Source of the DNA: Prosthecobacter debontii
GTDB lineage: Bacteria; Verrucomicrobiota; Verrucomicrobiia; Verrucomicrobiales; Akkermansiaceae
DNA length: 36,800 bases
Assembly: GCA_945870855.1 (NCBI GenBank)
Contig: CAMBTP010000027.1
Location: 1 to 36,800, forward strand
Direction of reading: 5' to 3'
Part shown: one piece after another, positions 1-7,750 of the stretch
Numbering within the stretch: position 1 is the stretch's first letter
How the letters are laid out: every line of letters begins with the position of its first letter
The notes under the pieces: generated by a model
What the model saw: only the letters and a program-made list of their open reading frames with translations
What the model was told of the DNA's origin: nothing
The model's database searches: none
Made by a program: the position numbers and the translations under genes

Positions 1-762
1 GCCCGGGGCGCGATGCAGATCGCCGTTCTCGTTGAGCAGATGCGCCGCGAGGGCTTCGAGGTCTGCGTTTCGCGGCCCACCGTGATTTATCGCCGCGATG
101 AGGGCGGCAAGCTCCTAGAACCCTTCGAGACCCTCTACATCGAGTCCCCCGGCGATTACACCCAAGGCATCCTGAAACTTCTCATCAACCGCAAGGGCAT
201 GATGGAAAACATGGAGACCGAGCCTTCCGGCGAAACGCTCATCACCGCCCTCATCCCCACCCGCGGCCTGATCGGTTTTGAAACGGAAATCGTTAACCTC
301 ACCTCCGGCCACGGTATCATGTCGCACCTTTTCCGCGAATACGGCCCGCACGCCGGCGAGATCGTCACCAGAACTACGGGAACCCTGGTATCCATGGAGG
401 CCGGCGTTGCTACCACCTACTCGCTCCAAGCGCTGGAGGATCGCGGTATCCTTTTCGTCGGTGCGAACGATGCGATCTACCCCGGCATGTTGGTTGGAGA
501 AAACCCGCGCGTCGGCGATATGCCGGTGAACCCCGTAAAGGAGAAGCATCTCGACAACATGCGCTCCTCCGGCAAGGACAAGACCTCCAAGCTCACCCCG
601 CCGATCCGTTTCTCGCTCGAGCGCGCCATCGAATACATCGATGCCGATGAGCTCGTCGAAGCCACCCCGCTCAACATCCGCCTCCGCAAGCGCATCCTCG
701 ACGAGGGTGCCCGCAAGCGAGCCGCCAAAGGCGTCAAAGGCGAAGACCGCAGCAAGCGTTAA
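1..762 (+). CDS. typA: TypA/BipA ribosome-associated GTPase, C-terminal part (5' truncated by window edge)
   Basis: The frame is open from base 1, so the gene begins before the window; the ATG at 13 is internal. The visible 250 or so residues match the C-terminal half of TypA/BipA: the start of the elongation-factor-like domain (EQMRREGFE, VSRPTVIYR), then the TypA-specific stretch with LIPTRGLIGFETE, HLFREYGPHAGE and a C-terminal domain ending in RKRILDEGARKR. The GTPase G domain is outside the window. TypA is a translational GTPase that binds the 70S ribosome under stress and low temperature and helps 50S assembly. The gene ends with TAA at 760-762, followed by short heptamer repeats and a hairpin. 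The family call is safe; nothing can be said about promoter or start. Confidence 0.95.
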   Translation, partial: ARGAMQIAVLVEQMRREGFEVCVSRPTVIYRRDEGGKLLEPFETLYIESPGDYTQGILKLLINRKGMMENMETEPSGETLITALIPTRGLIGFETEIVNLTSGHGIMSHLFREYGPHAGEIVTRTTGTLVSMEAGVATTYSLQALEDRGILFVGANDAIYPGMLVGENPRVGDMPVNPVKEKHLDNMRSSGKDKTSKLTPPIRFSLERAIEYIDADELVEATPLNIRLRKRILDEGARKRAAKGVKGEDRSKR

Positions 763-774
763 AATTCAAAATTC
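761..774. repeat. Two tandem AAAATTC heptamers after typA
   Basis: AAAATTC occurs twice (761-767, 768-774), overlapping the last two bases of the typA stop and followed by AACTCTC in the same 7-base phase. It is one of three intergenic 7-bp repeat tracts in the window. Confidence 0.7.
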
Positions 775-783
775 AACTCTCAA

Positions 784-810
784 GGAAGAGAATAATCGAC
801 TTTCTCTTCC
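784..810 (+). terminator. Hairpin between typA and the rlmM-like gene
   Basis: A perfect 9-bp stem, GGAAGAGAA (784-792) with TTCTCTTCC (802-810), has a 9-nt loop. It lies 22 bases after the typA stop and is followed by a pyrimidine-rich tract rather than a clean T run, so termination is plausible but not certain. Confidence 0.45.
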
Positions 811-838
811 ACTTCTCACTTCTCACTTCTCACTTCTC
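811..838 (+). repeat. ACTTCTC heptamer repeated four times before the rlmM-like start
   Basis: Four perfect tandem copies of ACTTCTC (811-817, 818-824, 825-831, 832-838) are followed by ACTCGGC and then the start codon at 851. The tract fills the place where a Shine-Dalgarno sequence would be expected and no purine-rich site is visible. Copy-number slippage here could change leader length. Confidence 0.8.
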
Positions 839-850
839 ACTCGGCACTTC

Positions 851-1909
851 ATGCCATCCCACCTCATCCGCGTCTCCGAGGTATTTTCCGGCCTGATTCC
901 GGAAATCCTCGGCCTGCTTGGCGCGGAAAAGGTTAGGAAACTGGGTTCCGAGTTTTTCGTTTTCCAAACGGAAACCCCGGAGCGCATTACGGATTCCCCC
1001 GCCGCCCGTTTCATTCGCTGGCACATCCCGGTCGAGCATTCATGGCCTTGCAACCCGGAGAAAATGGACGGCTTCATCGAAAAGGCCGCGCAATCGCTGT
1101 ATTACAAGTTCGAGAGCCGCAACCCGCAGACGATCCTCGTCGGTCGGCTCGATCCCAGCTCGCAGAAGCCCTACTACAAATCCCTTGCCTCGAATCTGCG
1201 CGGGCGGACGCTGCAAGTTTTCGACCTCCCCGACCGCGCGCCGAAAACTGCCGATGACCAGAACTCCGGCAAGGAAACCCTCTTCTGCTTGATCGGCAAG
1301 GAAGGTCTCTACGCCGGGATCGCCAGCCCCAAGGCCGCCAACGGCCTTCACCCCGGCGGCACAAAGTTCATTGCCCAGAACACAGACGACACCGTCAGCC
1401 GCGCCGGCGCGAAAATTGCGGAAGCCCTCCACTACCTCACCATGTTCCGCCCCGCCCTCCCAGCGGACTCCCATTGGCTCGAGCTCGGAGCCAGCCCTGG
1501 CGGCATGACCTCCGAGCTTCTGAAACGCGGCCACCGCGTCACCGCCATCGACCGCGCCCCGCTCGATCCCCGCCTCGCCCGCAACACCAATCTCACCTTC
1601 ATTCTCGACGACGTCGCCGCCTTCATCCCCCCGCGCGGCGCCCGTTACGACGCCATCCTCTCCGATATGAACGGCCCGCCCCGACAGGCCATCGCACACC
1701 TCACCCGCCTCCACGATTTCCTCAAGCCCGGCGGTTTGGTCGTCTTCACACTGAAAACCACCGGCGCGGAAACCATCCCGGAAATCGACGCCCTGGAAAA
1801 AGACATCCTGACCCACGCGGAAAAAAGCGGCCTCAAATCCATCGCCCGCACCCACCTGACTTACAACCGGCAGGAGTTCACGATGTTTTTCGAAAAGACC
1901 GTGAATTGA
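851..1909 (+). CDS. RlmM-like FtsJ/RrmJ-type rRNA 2'-O-methyltransferase
   Basis: The 352-residue protein has a non-catalytic N-terminal region and a C-terminal SAM-dependent Rossmann methyltransferase domain (from about residue 205). Motif I is WLELGASPGGMTSELL, matching the LGA(C/S)PGG core of FtsJ/RlmM enzymes; the motif II acidic residue is in VTAIDRAPL, motif IV in AILSDMNGPP, and a catalytic-type Lys in LVVFTLKTT. This layout fits RlmM, which 2'-O-methylates a cytidine of 23S rRNA in the peptidyl-transferase region; the substrate here is inferred. The ATG at 851 is preferred because the frame upstream overlaps typA and reads low-complexity repeat. It lies downstream of typA on the same strand but a hairpin and repeats separate them. 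Confidence 0.8.
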   Translation: MPSHLIRVSEVFSGLIPEILGLLGAEKVRKLGSEFFVFQTETPERITDSPAARFIRWHIPVEHSWPCNPEKMDGFIEKAAQSLYYKFESRNPQTILVGRLDPSSQKPYYKSLASNLRGRTLQVFDLPDRAPKTADDQNSGKETLFCLIGKEGLYAGIASPKAANGLHPGGTKFIAQNTDDTVSRAGAKIAEALHYLTMFRPALPADSHWLELGASPGGMTSELLKRGHRVTAIDRAPLDPRLARNTNLTFILDDVAAFIPPRGARYDAILSDMNGPPRQAIAHLTRLHDFLKPGGLVVFTLKTTGAETIPEIDALEKDILTHAEKSGLKSIARTHLTYNRQEFTMFFEKTVN

Positions 1910-2032
1910 GAATCGTGGGACGACCTTTCGTAAAGGGTAGGGCTGAGGCGCCGCCCTCCGCCCTAGCTCACTTCTTCCGCCGGAGGCTAAATCTTCCTCT
2001 TCGTATTCGATTCCTCATTGGCTGAGAATCAG

Positions 2033-2055
2033 GGACGACCGCAGCGGGATCGTCC
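2033..2055. terminator. Hairpin between the convergent rlmM-like and mgtE genes
   Basis: GGACGA (2033-2038) pairs with TCGTCC (2050-2055), and CCGC/GCGG can extend the stem inside. It sits 13 bases past the mgtE stop and in the tail of the rlmM-like transcript, as a bidirectional terminator would. The word GGGACGACC also occurs at 1917, so this may be part of a small dispersed repeat. The rest of 1910-2067 shows no gene. Confidence 0.45.
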
Positions 2056-2067
2056 TTACCAGATAAC

Positions 2068-3498
2068 TTAAAGATTCAGAATCGCCGCGGCGGTGCCGAA
2101 GTAGATGAGCATTCCGGAGACATCGACGATAGAGGCGAGCGAGGGCGCGGAAACGACGGCAGGGTCGAGCCGGATTGCGCGGGCGGTGATCGGCAGGAGA
2201 GCTCCGAGGACGGTGGAGGAAAGCACTTGGAGCATGATCGCGCAGGCGACGGCTAACGAGAGCTGGGGGAAGGAAAACGCATCCGAGGCAGGGGGATGAA
2301 AATGGGGCAGGAGGAAGGTGATGAAGGCCGCGATGGCGATGCCAAGCGTGAGACCAAGGAACAGCCCGACCCGTGCCTCTTTCCATGCGATGCGGAACGC
2401 GGCGTTCGCCCCGATTTCCCCGAGCGCGAGTGCACGAATGACCATGGTCGCGGATTGGCCGCCCGCGTTTCCGCCACAGGCCACGACCATCGGCAGGAAT
2501 AGCGAGAGCACGTAGGCGCGCTGCAGCACCTCGCCGAAGCGGAACATCACATACCCGGAAATGATGGACACAAAAGCCAGTCCGACGAGCCACGCTACGC
2601 GGCGGCGGTAATGTTTCACGAAGGTCGTGTTGAGGTAGGTCAATTCTGTCTGCTCACCGCCGATACCCGCGAGTTTTTCGATGTCCTCCGTGGACTCTTC
2701 CTGAAGAATTTCCAATGCGTCATCATACGTGATCACTCCGAGAAGATGGTGAAACTCATCTACCACCGGCAGAACTACGAGGTCGTATCGGGAAAGTAAT
2801 CGCGCGGCTGCTTCCTGATCTTCGCTGGCCAGGACGAACTCGTCCGCATCCTCCATGATGTCACGGATCGGGGTGTCCCAGGTTTCGAAAGCGAGGTCGC
2901 GCAACCGGACTTTTCCGGCCAGCCGCCCTTGCTCATCGACCACAAAAATCCGCGCCAAGGTCTCCGCATCCTCGCGGTCGCGGCGGAGGACGGTGATCGC
3001 TTGCTTAACCGTCATGTCGGCGGTGATGCGCCCGACGTGGGTCGTCATCCGCCCGCCTGCGGTGTCCTCCTCGTATTTCAGCAGGTTCTTCGTCAGCTCC
3101 TTATCGCGTGGGCCGAGCAGCGAGAAAAACCGAACCTGCGCCTCCTCGGAAACGACCTGGAAAATGTCCACGCGGTCGTCGTCAGAGAGATTTCCTAAAA
3201 GCACCCGGAGCTGCGCGGGCTTGAAATGGCTTAGGGCATCCTCAATCAGCGAAAACGGCAACTCGGCAACGACATCCGTCGCCAGCTCAGGGCCGATTGT
3301 TTTGAAAAAGAAGTCCCGTTCCTCGTCTTCGAGATGCTCGTAAAGCTCCGCAAGGTCGGCGTAGTGACAATCCTCCGCCGCCGCGAGCAGCGCAGAGCCG
3401 TCCTGCGCGTCGATGGCGCGCCTGACCTCCGAGATCGGATCTTCATCATCATTTTCCGCCACGCGCTGAGCGTGCGGGAGGTCGGGGGGCTTGGTCAA
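2068..3498 (-). CDS. mgtE: MgtE-type magnesium channel/transporter
   Basis: The protein of about 476 residues has the full MgtE architecture: an N-terminal superhelical domain (repeats such as LAELYEHLEDEERDFFF and LLGNLSDDDRVDIFQ), a CBS pair (around VGRITADMTVKQAI and IRDIMEDADEFVLA) and a C-terminal membrane domain of about five helices. The ion-path signature ACGGNAGGQSATMVIRALA is intact. MgtE is a homodimeric inner-membrane Mg2+ channel gated by Mg2+ binding to the cytosolic domains. The frame is open to 3594, but that start would overlap purE. I prefer TTG at 3498, preceded by AAGGA about six bases upstream and giving the usual family length; this start is inferred. It is divergent from purE with about 67 bp between starts. 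Confidence 0.93.
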   Translation of the reverse strand: MTKPPDLPHAQRVAENDDEDPISEVRRAIDAQDGSALLAAAEDCHYADLAELYEHLEDEERDFFFKTIGPELATDVVAELPFSLIEDALSHFKPAQLRVLLGNLSDDDRVDIFQVVSEEAQVRFFSLLGPRDKELTKNLLKYEEDTAGGRMTTHVGRITADMTVKQAITVLRRDREDAETLARIFVVDEQGRLAGKVRLRDLAFETWDTPIRDIMEDADEFVLASEDQEAAARLLSRYDLVVLPVVDEFHHLLGVITYDDALEILQEESTEDIEKLAGIGGEQTELTYLNTTFVKHYRRRVAWLVGLAFVSIISGYVMFRFGEVLQRAYVLSLFLPMVVACGGNAGGQSATMVIRALALGEIGANAAFRIAWKEARVGLFLGLTLGIAIAAFITFLLPHFHPPASDAFSFPQLSLAVACAIMLQVLSSTVLGALLPITARAIRLDPAVVSAPSLASIVDVSGMLIYFGTAAAILNL

Positions 3499-3565
3499 CA
3501 GCCTTCCTTTCGATCGATAACACCGATATTGACGGGTGGCGGGTAGCTGGGCAAGCTCGCCGCTT

Positions 3566-4051
3566 ATGAGTGTTGGGATCATCATGGGTAGCACGTCGGA
3601 CTGGCCGACGATGGAACACGCTGCGCGCGTGCTAAAAGATTTCGGAGTATCGTATAAAGCAGAAGTCGTCAGTGCTCACCGCACACCAGATCGGCTCGTG
3701 GAATACGCGAAAGGCGCGAAGGCCGCCGGCCTGAAATGCATCATTGCGGGCGCAGGTGGCGCGGCGCATTTGCCGGGCATGGTAGCGGCGATGACCGAGC
3801 TGCCAGTGCTGGGCGTGCCGGTGGAATCGAAAGCGCTGAAAGGCATCGATTCCCTCCTTTCCATCGTGCAAATGCCCGCCGGTATCCCCACCGCAACCTT
3901 CGCCATCGGCAAGGCCGGAGCCACAAATGCCGGACTTTTTGCCGTGGCGATGCTCGCGGTGGAGGATGAGACGCTGGCCGCAAAACTTGCCGAGTTCCGC
4001 AAGAACCAAACGGCGAAAGTGGCGGCGGCAGAGCTGCCGGAGTTGGATTGA
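3566..4051 (+). CDS. purE: PurE, N5-carboxyaminoimidazole ribonucleotide mutase (class I)
   Basis: The 161-residue protein is full length for class I PurE. It carries the phosphate-binding [13 protein letters not shown] near the start, SAHRTPDRL with the catalytic His at about 40, and the substrate loop [14 protein letters not shown]. PurE converts N5-CAIR to CAIR in cytosolic de novo purine synthesis. The ATG at 3566 places this glycine-rich strand at the extreme N-terminus, as in the family; an upstream start at 3536 would overlap the mgtE leader. purK follows 45 bp downstream on the same strand, so the two steps PurK (making N5-CAIR) and PurE (using it) are almost surely cotranscribed. Confidence 0.96.
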   Translation: MSVGIIMGSTSDWPTMEHAARVLKDFGVSYKAEVVSAHRTPDRLVEYAKGAKAAGLKCIIAGAGGAAHLPGMVAAMTELPVLGVPVESKALKGIDSLLSIVQMPAGIPTATFAIGKAGATNAGLFAVAMLAVEDETLAAKLAEFRKNQTAKVAAAELPELD

Positions 4052-4096
4052 GTGAATCCGTCTAACAAATAACTTCTAACGGATAACCTCCCACGA

Positions 4097-5239
4097 ATGT
4101 CAGCATCCGTATTTTTCCCTTTAGACAGGCAACAAGTCGTCGGCGTGATCGGCGGCGGGCAGCTCGGGCGTATGTTGGCACTCGCGGCGCGGCGCATGGG
4201 CGTGCGGTCCGTGGTCTGGACGGGCGGGCTTGAGGCTCCCGCCGTGGAGGTTGCGGATGAGGTCATCGACAAGCCTTTCAATGATCCCCAAGCCCTCCGC
4301 GACTTCTGCGCGAAGGCCACCGTCGCCACCGTCGAGTTCGAGAACATCCCCCTCGCGACCATGCGCGGCGTGGCGGAAATCATCGGCCTCCACCCCTCCC
4401 CCGTAGCCGTCGGCATCTGTCAGAATCGCGAGCGGGAAAAGAATTTCCTGCGCGCAAACGATATACCATGCACCGCTTTTTGGGTGATCGAAACCCTCGC
4501 CGATCTCACCAACGCCATGGCCGAACTCGGCGGTGCAGGCGTGCTCAAGACGGCCGATTTCGGTTACGACGGCAAAGGCCAGCTCAAAATTACCGGCAGC
4601 GAAAATTCGGCTGAGGTCTGGGAAAAATTCGGCAAACAGCGCGCGGTGCTGGAGGCATGGGTGCCTTTCGAAAAGGAAATTTCCGTGATGGTCGTGCGCG
4701 GCAAGGACGGCGAGACGGCGACCTACGATCCCGCCGAGAACCGCCACCGATCCCATATCCTCGATGTCTCGATCGTCCCCGCTCGGGTGGATAAAAACGT
4801 CGCGGAAGAAGCCCGCCGCATCGCAGAAAAAGTCGCCGTTGCACTCGGCTACCGTGGGATCATGGGGGTGGAGTTTTTCGTGAACGCCGACGGCTCTCTG
4901 CTCGTCAACGAGATGGCACCGCGTCCCCACAACTCCGGCCACCACACGCTCGATGCCTGCGCTACCTCGCAGTTCGAGCAGCAGCTCCGCGCCGTCCTCG
5001 GCCTGCCGCTCGGCTCCACCCGCCTCATTTCCCCCTGCGTCATGCTCAATCTCCTCGGTGATTTCTGGCCCAGCGAAACCGAGCCGCCCGACTGGACACC
5101 CCTCCTCGCCATGCCCGACACCGTCCTCCACCTCTACGGCAAGCGCCGCGCGATCGGCATGCGGAAAATGGGTCATGCGACACTGTTGGGAACGGATGCC
5201 TTGGAGAAAGCCGAGGAACTGAAGGCCGGGTGGCTGTGA
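4097..5239 (+). CDS. purK: PurK, N5-carboxyaminoimidazole ribonucleotide synthase
   Basis: The 380-residue ATP-grasp enzyme is full length. It starts with the pre-ATP-grasp motif VVGVIGGGQLGRMLA and has VEFENIP, the lid region AGVLKTADFGYDGKGQ, the metal-binding MGVEFFVNADGSLLVNEMAP and the PRPHNSGHHT signature of PurK. It makes N5-CAIR from AIR, ATP and bicarbonate and passes it to PurE, encoded 45 bp upstream. The C-terminal domain ends with MRKMGHATLLG, typical of PurK. An unusual paired-hairpin region follows the stop. Confidence 0.96.
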   Translation: MSASVFFPLDRQQVVGVIGGGQLGRMLALAARRMGVRSVVWTGGLEAPAVEVADEVIDKPFNDPQALRDFCAKATVATVEFENIPLATMRGVAEIIGLHPSPVAVGICQNREREKNFLRANDIPCTAFWVIETLADLTNAMAELGGAGVLKTADFGYDGKGQLKITGSENSAEVWEKFGKQRAVLEAWVPFEKEISVMVVRGKDGETATYDPAENRHRSHILDVSIVPARVDKNVAEEARRIAEKVAVALGYRGIMGVEFFVNADGSLLVNEMAPRPHNSGHHTLDACATSQFEQQLRAVLGLPLGSTRLISPCVMLNLLGDFWPSETEPPDWTPLLAMPDTVLHLYGKRRAIGMRKMGHATLLGTDALEKAEELKAGWL

Positions 5240-5246
5240 ATATGGA

Positions 5247-5324
5247 GAAGGGGTTTGCAACCCCTTTGCGGAGGATCGGGAATCCAGTTCGCCTGGGTTG
5301 TGCAAAAGGTTTACAAACCCCTTC
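5247..5324 (+). terminator. Two mutually exclusive hairpins downstream of purK
   Basis: AAGGGGTT (5248-5255) pairs with AACCCCTT (5259-5266) around a 3-nt loop. The same left arm, extended to GAAGGGGTTTG (5247-5257), is also perfectly complementary over 11 bp to CAAACCCCTTC (5314-5324). Only one of the two stems can form at a time. The first looks like a purK terminator without a T run; the pair has the geometry of an attenuator or of a short palindromic repeat. No ORF is seen in 5240-5421. Confidence 0.5.
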
Positions 5325-5421
5325 TTCCTACTTGTGATCCCCCGCCGCCAACGCGTTGGGATTCACCTCGGAGTCATTCACTCTTGCCTCTCTCTTTCTA
5401 AATCCTAAGAATCCGCGCGCC

Positions 5422-6741
5422 ATGGCTGCTTCGACCTCAATTCTACCGGATAAACTACACGAATACCCCCAGCAAGATGTCATCAATGGAGGATCGGATT
5501 CGATTCTCGATGATTGCCTCAATCAAAACGACGGGGTGCTGCAGCTTGTGCACCGCTATGCCGGCCGGACATTTTGCACGCCGGGAAGGCGCCTTCGCCT
5601 AGATGCGCAATCTTACTATCCAGATTACATGGGTGGGACGGGTCTCGATGAAGTTTGGATGTGCTGCACCGTGCCGATTGTGACAGGCGTCATCGATACC
5701 CGCACGGGAAAGGCACCTTTTCGTGAAGGGGAAGCACACGTCCTCACGCCAAACGGGCAATTTATCTCACTTCAGGATTTAATTGAGACCAATCCGGAAG
5801 CGGTCATGGGAGAGAAAATCACGGCATTTTCGAAAGAATTATTCGGCAAGGCCACCTGGCCGATTGTGTCCAAGAAGTTCGATAACCTGAACCCCATTCC
5901 CCACCATCTTCACTGGGCGAAGTGGGAAGTTTACGACATCAATTCTTTCGACAACCCCGGAGTCAGTCCGTCGCATTATCACACCACGGCAATGGGTCTA
6001 TACCCGTTCGTGACGAAGGACGAGTTCCTCGCCTGCATGAAGCGTTGGGGACAGGGCGATTATAACGGAGTGCGGCACTTGTCGCCGCATACGATGATGC
6101 ACATTGATAACGGCTTTGTGATGCCGAATGGTGTGCTGCACTCACCGACGGATCTTTGCACGCACGAGTTACACGTGACGATGGACGAGCATTTCCTGGC
6201 CGAGGACCTGACACTTGATGGGCGGATCGGAGCAGCCGATGCGTTTTATGCCTGCCGCGAAGAAGACTATCCGAAGGCCAAGCACGAAGACTGGGAATTC
6301 CTAGCTGACACGTTCGACTTCAAAGCGAATCAGGACCCGGACTTCGTGCGTAAAAATTCGCGCCCGGCGATCACCGCCGAAGAATTTGCCAGCGACGGAG
6401 TGGACGCACAGTGGATTATTTACGGTGATGTCCTGGGCGATCAGAAGTGCTCGATTCTCCGTCTCACCGTTGCGCCCGGCGCCAAGACGAATTTCTGCCC
6501 GGAGAGCCCCGCGCTGTTCCACACAAACCGCGGATGCGGCCGGGTTGGAAAGCTCGAAGTGAAATATCACCAAGACATGAAGCTTGGCGAACTCTACCCC
6601 GAGATCGGATTCATTACCCAGTACGCGCTTTCCAGAGGCGGTGTTGAAATCGAGAACACGGGCACTGAACCACTCGTGTTGACCTTCGACTTCCCTCAAA
6701 ACGCGCATTCCAAAACTCCCGGTGTTACCGTTGCGAGCTAG
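5422..6741 (+). CDS. Double-cupin metal-site protein, ManA-like fold, function unknown
   Basis: The 439-residue protein has no transmembrane segment or signal peptide. Its centre looks like a cupin metal site: HHLHWAKWEVYD (HxH followed by Glu), SHYHTTAMGLYPF and VMPNGVLHSPTDLCTHE. The C-terminal part (from about LRLTVAPGAKTNF to IENTGTEPLVLTFDF) reads as a second cupin barrel. The spacing recalls type I phosphomannose isomerases, but I cannot align it convincingly, so sugar isomerase is only a suggestion. The ATG at 5422 is chosen; the frame stays open to a TTG at 5356, but those residues look like untranslated leader. The next gene is convergent. The substrate cannot be named from sequence. 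Confidence 0.6.
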   Translation: MAASTSILPDKLHEYPQQDVINGGSDSILDDCLNQNDGVLQLVHRYAGRTFCTPGRRLRLDAQSYYPDYMGGTGLDEVWMCCTVPIVTGVIDTRTGKAPFREGEAHVLTPNGQFISLQDLIETNPEAVMGEKITAFSKELFGKATWPIVSKKFDNLNPIPHHLHWAKWEVYDINSFDNPGVSPSHYHTTAMGLYPFVTKDEFLACMKRWGQGDYNGVRHLSPHTMMHIDNGFVMPNGVLHSPTDLCTHELHVTMDEHFLAEDLTLDGRIGAADAFYACREEDYPKAKHEDWEFLADTFDFKANQDPDFVRKNSRPAITAEEFASDGVDAQWIIYGDVLGDQKCSILRLTVAPGAKTNFCPESPALFHTNRGCGRVGKLEVKYHQDMKLGELYPEIGFITQYALSRGGVEIENTGTEPLVLTFDFPQNAHSKTPGVTVAS

Positions 6742-6816
6742 TCGATTGATTACGGGAAATGGATTTCTTGTGATACTTGCGGATGAACCTGAAATCCCAA
6801 TCTGAAAGAGACTTTC

Positions 6817-7704
6817 TCAAGCACCAAAGCGTTTCCGTAGGAGTGGATGGAGGAGATTTGCGAAGACGATGGCGGAGGTGCCGAGATAGAAAGCGGGCTT
6901 GAGGTTCGCGTGCTCGCCGAAAATAATGGCTGCTGCGATGATGCCGTAAACCGGCTCGAAATTCGCGGCGAGATTGAAGTCGTAGGCGCTGATCGAGCGC
7001 AGCAATCGATTCGTGAGGGCTTGCGCGAAGACAGTGCAGCCAAAGGCGAGAATCGCGATCCACAACCAGTCCATCGGATCGCCGAATGCGAGAGCATGAA
7101 AACCAGCGGGATCGAAAATCGGCACAGCTAGAAAACAAACGAGCGTGGAGGAAACCATTTCCCAGCCGACCATCACCATCGGATCGCCGCCGTTGACGAC
7201 GATGGTGCGGTTGAGAACGAGGAACACAGCGGCGAGAAACGCACTGAGCAAAGCCAAGCCGAGGCCGACGACATGCGCCGTTTCGACCCCCGCGATCAGG
7301 CAGATCCCGGCGAGGACGATGAGCCCAAGAAATACTTCGAATGGACGGATACGGCTGCGGGTGAGAAGCGGCTCGGTGAAGGCGGTGAACAGCGACAGTG
7401 TTGCCAAACCCGCGAGGGCGATGGAGACGTTCGCGAGTTTGACTGCACCAAAAAGGCACAGCCAATGCAGCCCGATGATCGCGCCGATCCCCAACAGCTT
7501 CCCGATCAATTTCCCGCCGAGCCAGATTTTCCGGTCGCGCATCAACACGACCCACAGAAACGCACCGAGCGCAGCGAGCAAGCAGCGCCACGTAACCAGC
7601 ACCGGCGCGCTGACCGTGGCGAGCCGGCCTAGAACAGTCGTCGCCGCGAAAATAACGACTAAGAGATGGAGCTGGAGGAGCGTGCTGATGGGAGTAGCTT
7701 TTAT
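6817..7704 (-). CDS. EamA/DMT-family transporter, start uncertain (first helix precedes any standard start codon)
   Basis: The protein has about ten hydrophobic helices in two EamA repeats, for example FLWVVLMRDR then LIVLAGICLIAGVE, and NLAANFEPVYGIIAAAIIF, the typical second-repeat motif. DMT transporters are inner-membrane metabolite exporters; the substrate is unknown. The first GTG is at 7602, but helix 1 (LLQLHLLVVIFAATTVLG, then VSAPVLVTWR) is encoded upstream of it. The only nearby methionine-like codon is ATA at 7704, followed by Lys-Ala-Thr-Pro. So either ATA is used, a frameshift links this frame to the TTG at 7750, or there is a base error. It lies just after the NOS stop and is probably cotranscribed. 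Confidence 0.75.
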   Translation of the reverse strand: MKATPISTLLQLHLLVVIFAATTVLGRLATVSAPVLVTWRCLLAALGAFLWVVLMRDRKIWLGGKLIGKLLGIGAIIGLHWLCLFGAVKLANVSIALAGLATLSLFTAFTEPLLTRSRIRPFEVFLGLIVLAGICLIAGVETAHVVGLGLALLSAFLAAVFLVLNRTIVVNGGDPMVMVGWEMVSSTLVCFLAVPIFDPAGFHALAFGDPMDWLWIAILAFGCTVFAQALTNRLLRSISAYDFNLAANFEPVYGIIAAAIIFGEHANLKPAFYLGTSAIVFANLLHPLLRKRFGA

Positions 7705-7750
7705 TTGCTGAGGCGGCAGCGTTGATTTGTATGACGCGAGGTTGCTTCAA

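Noticed and set aside
811..838. CRISPR array from the repeated ACTTCTC motif
   Set aside because: Seven-base direct tandem repeats without spacers or Cas genes.
641..850. Upstream extension of the RlmM-like frame into typA
   Set aside because: It overlaps typA in another frame and then reads low-complexity repeats; the ATG at 851 begins the recognisable domain.
1040..1855. Long open frame on the minus strand within the RlmM-like gene
   Set aside because: Shadow of a GC-rich gene; no family pattern and glycine/glutamate-rich composition.
3499..3594. MgtE start at 3594
   Set aside because: It would overlap purE and add residues not typical of MgtE; the TTG at 3498 with AAGGA upstream fits better.
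4121..5305. Long minus-strand frame across purK
   Set aside because: Shadow of purK; no recognisable protein motif.
6725..7750. 341-residue minus-strand frame starting with TTG at 7750
   Set aside because: Arg-rich shadow of the EamA transporter frame. Only its first codons might matter if frameshifting occurs.
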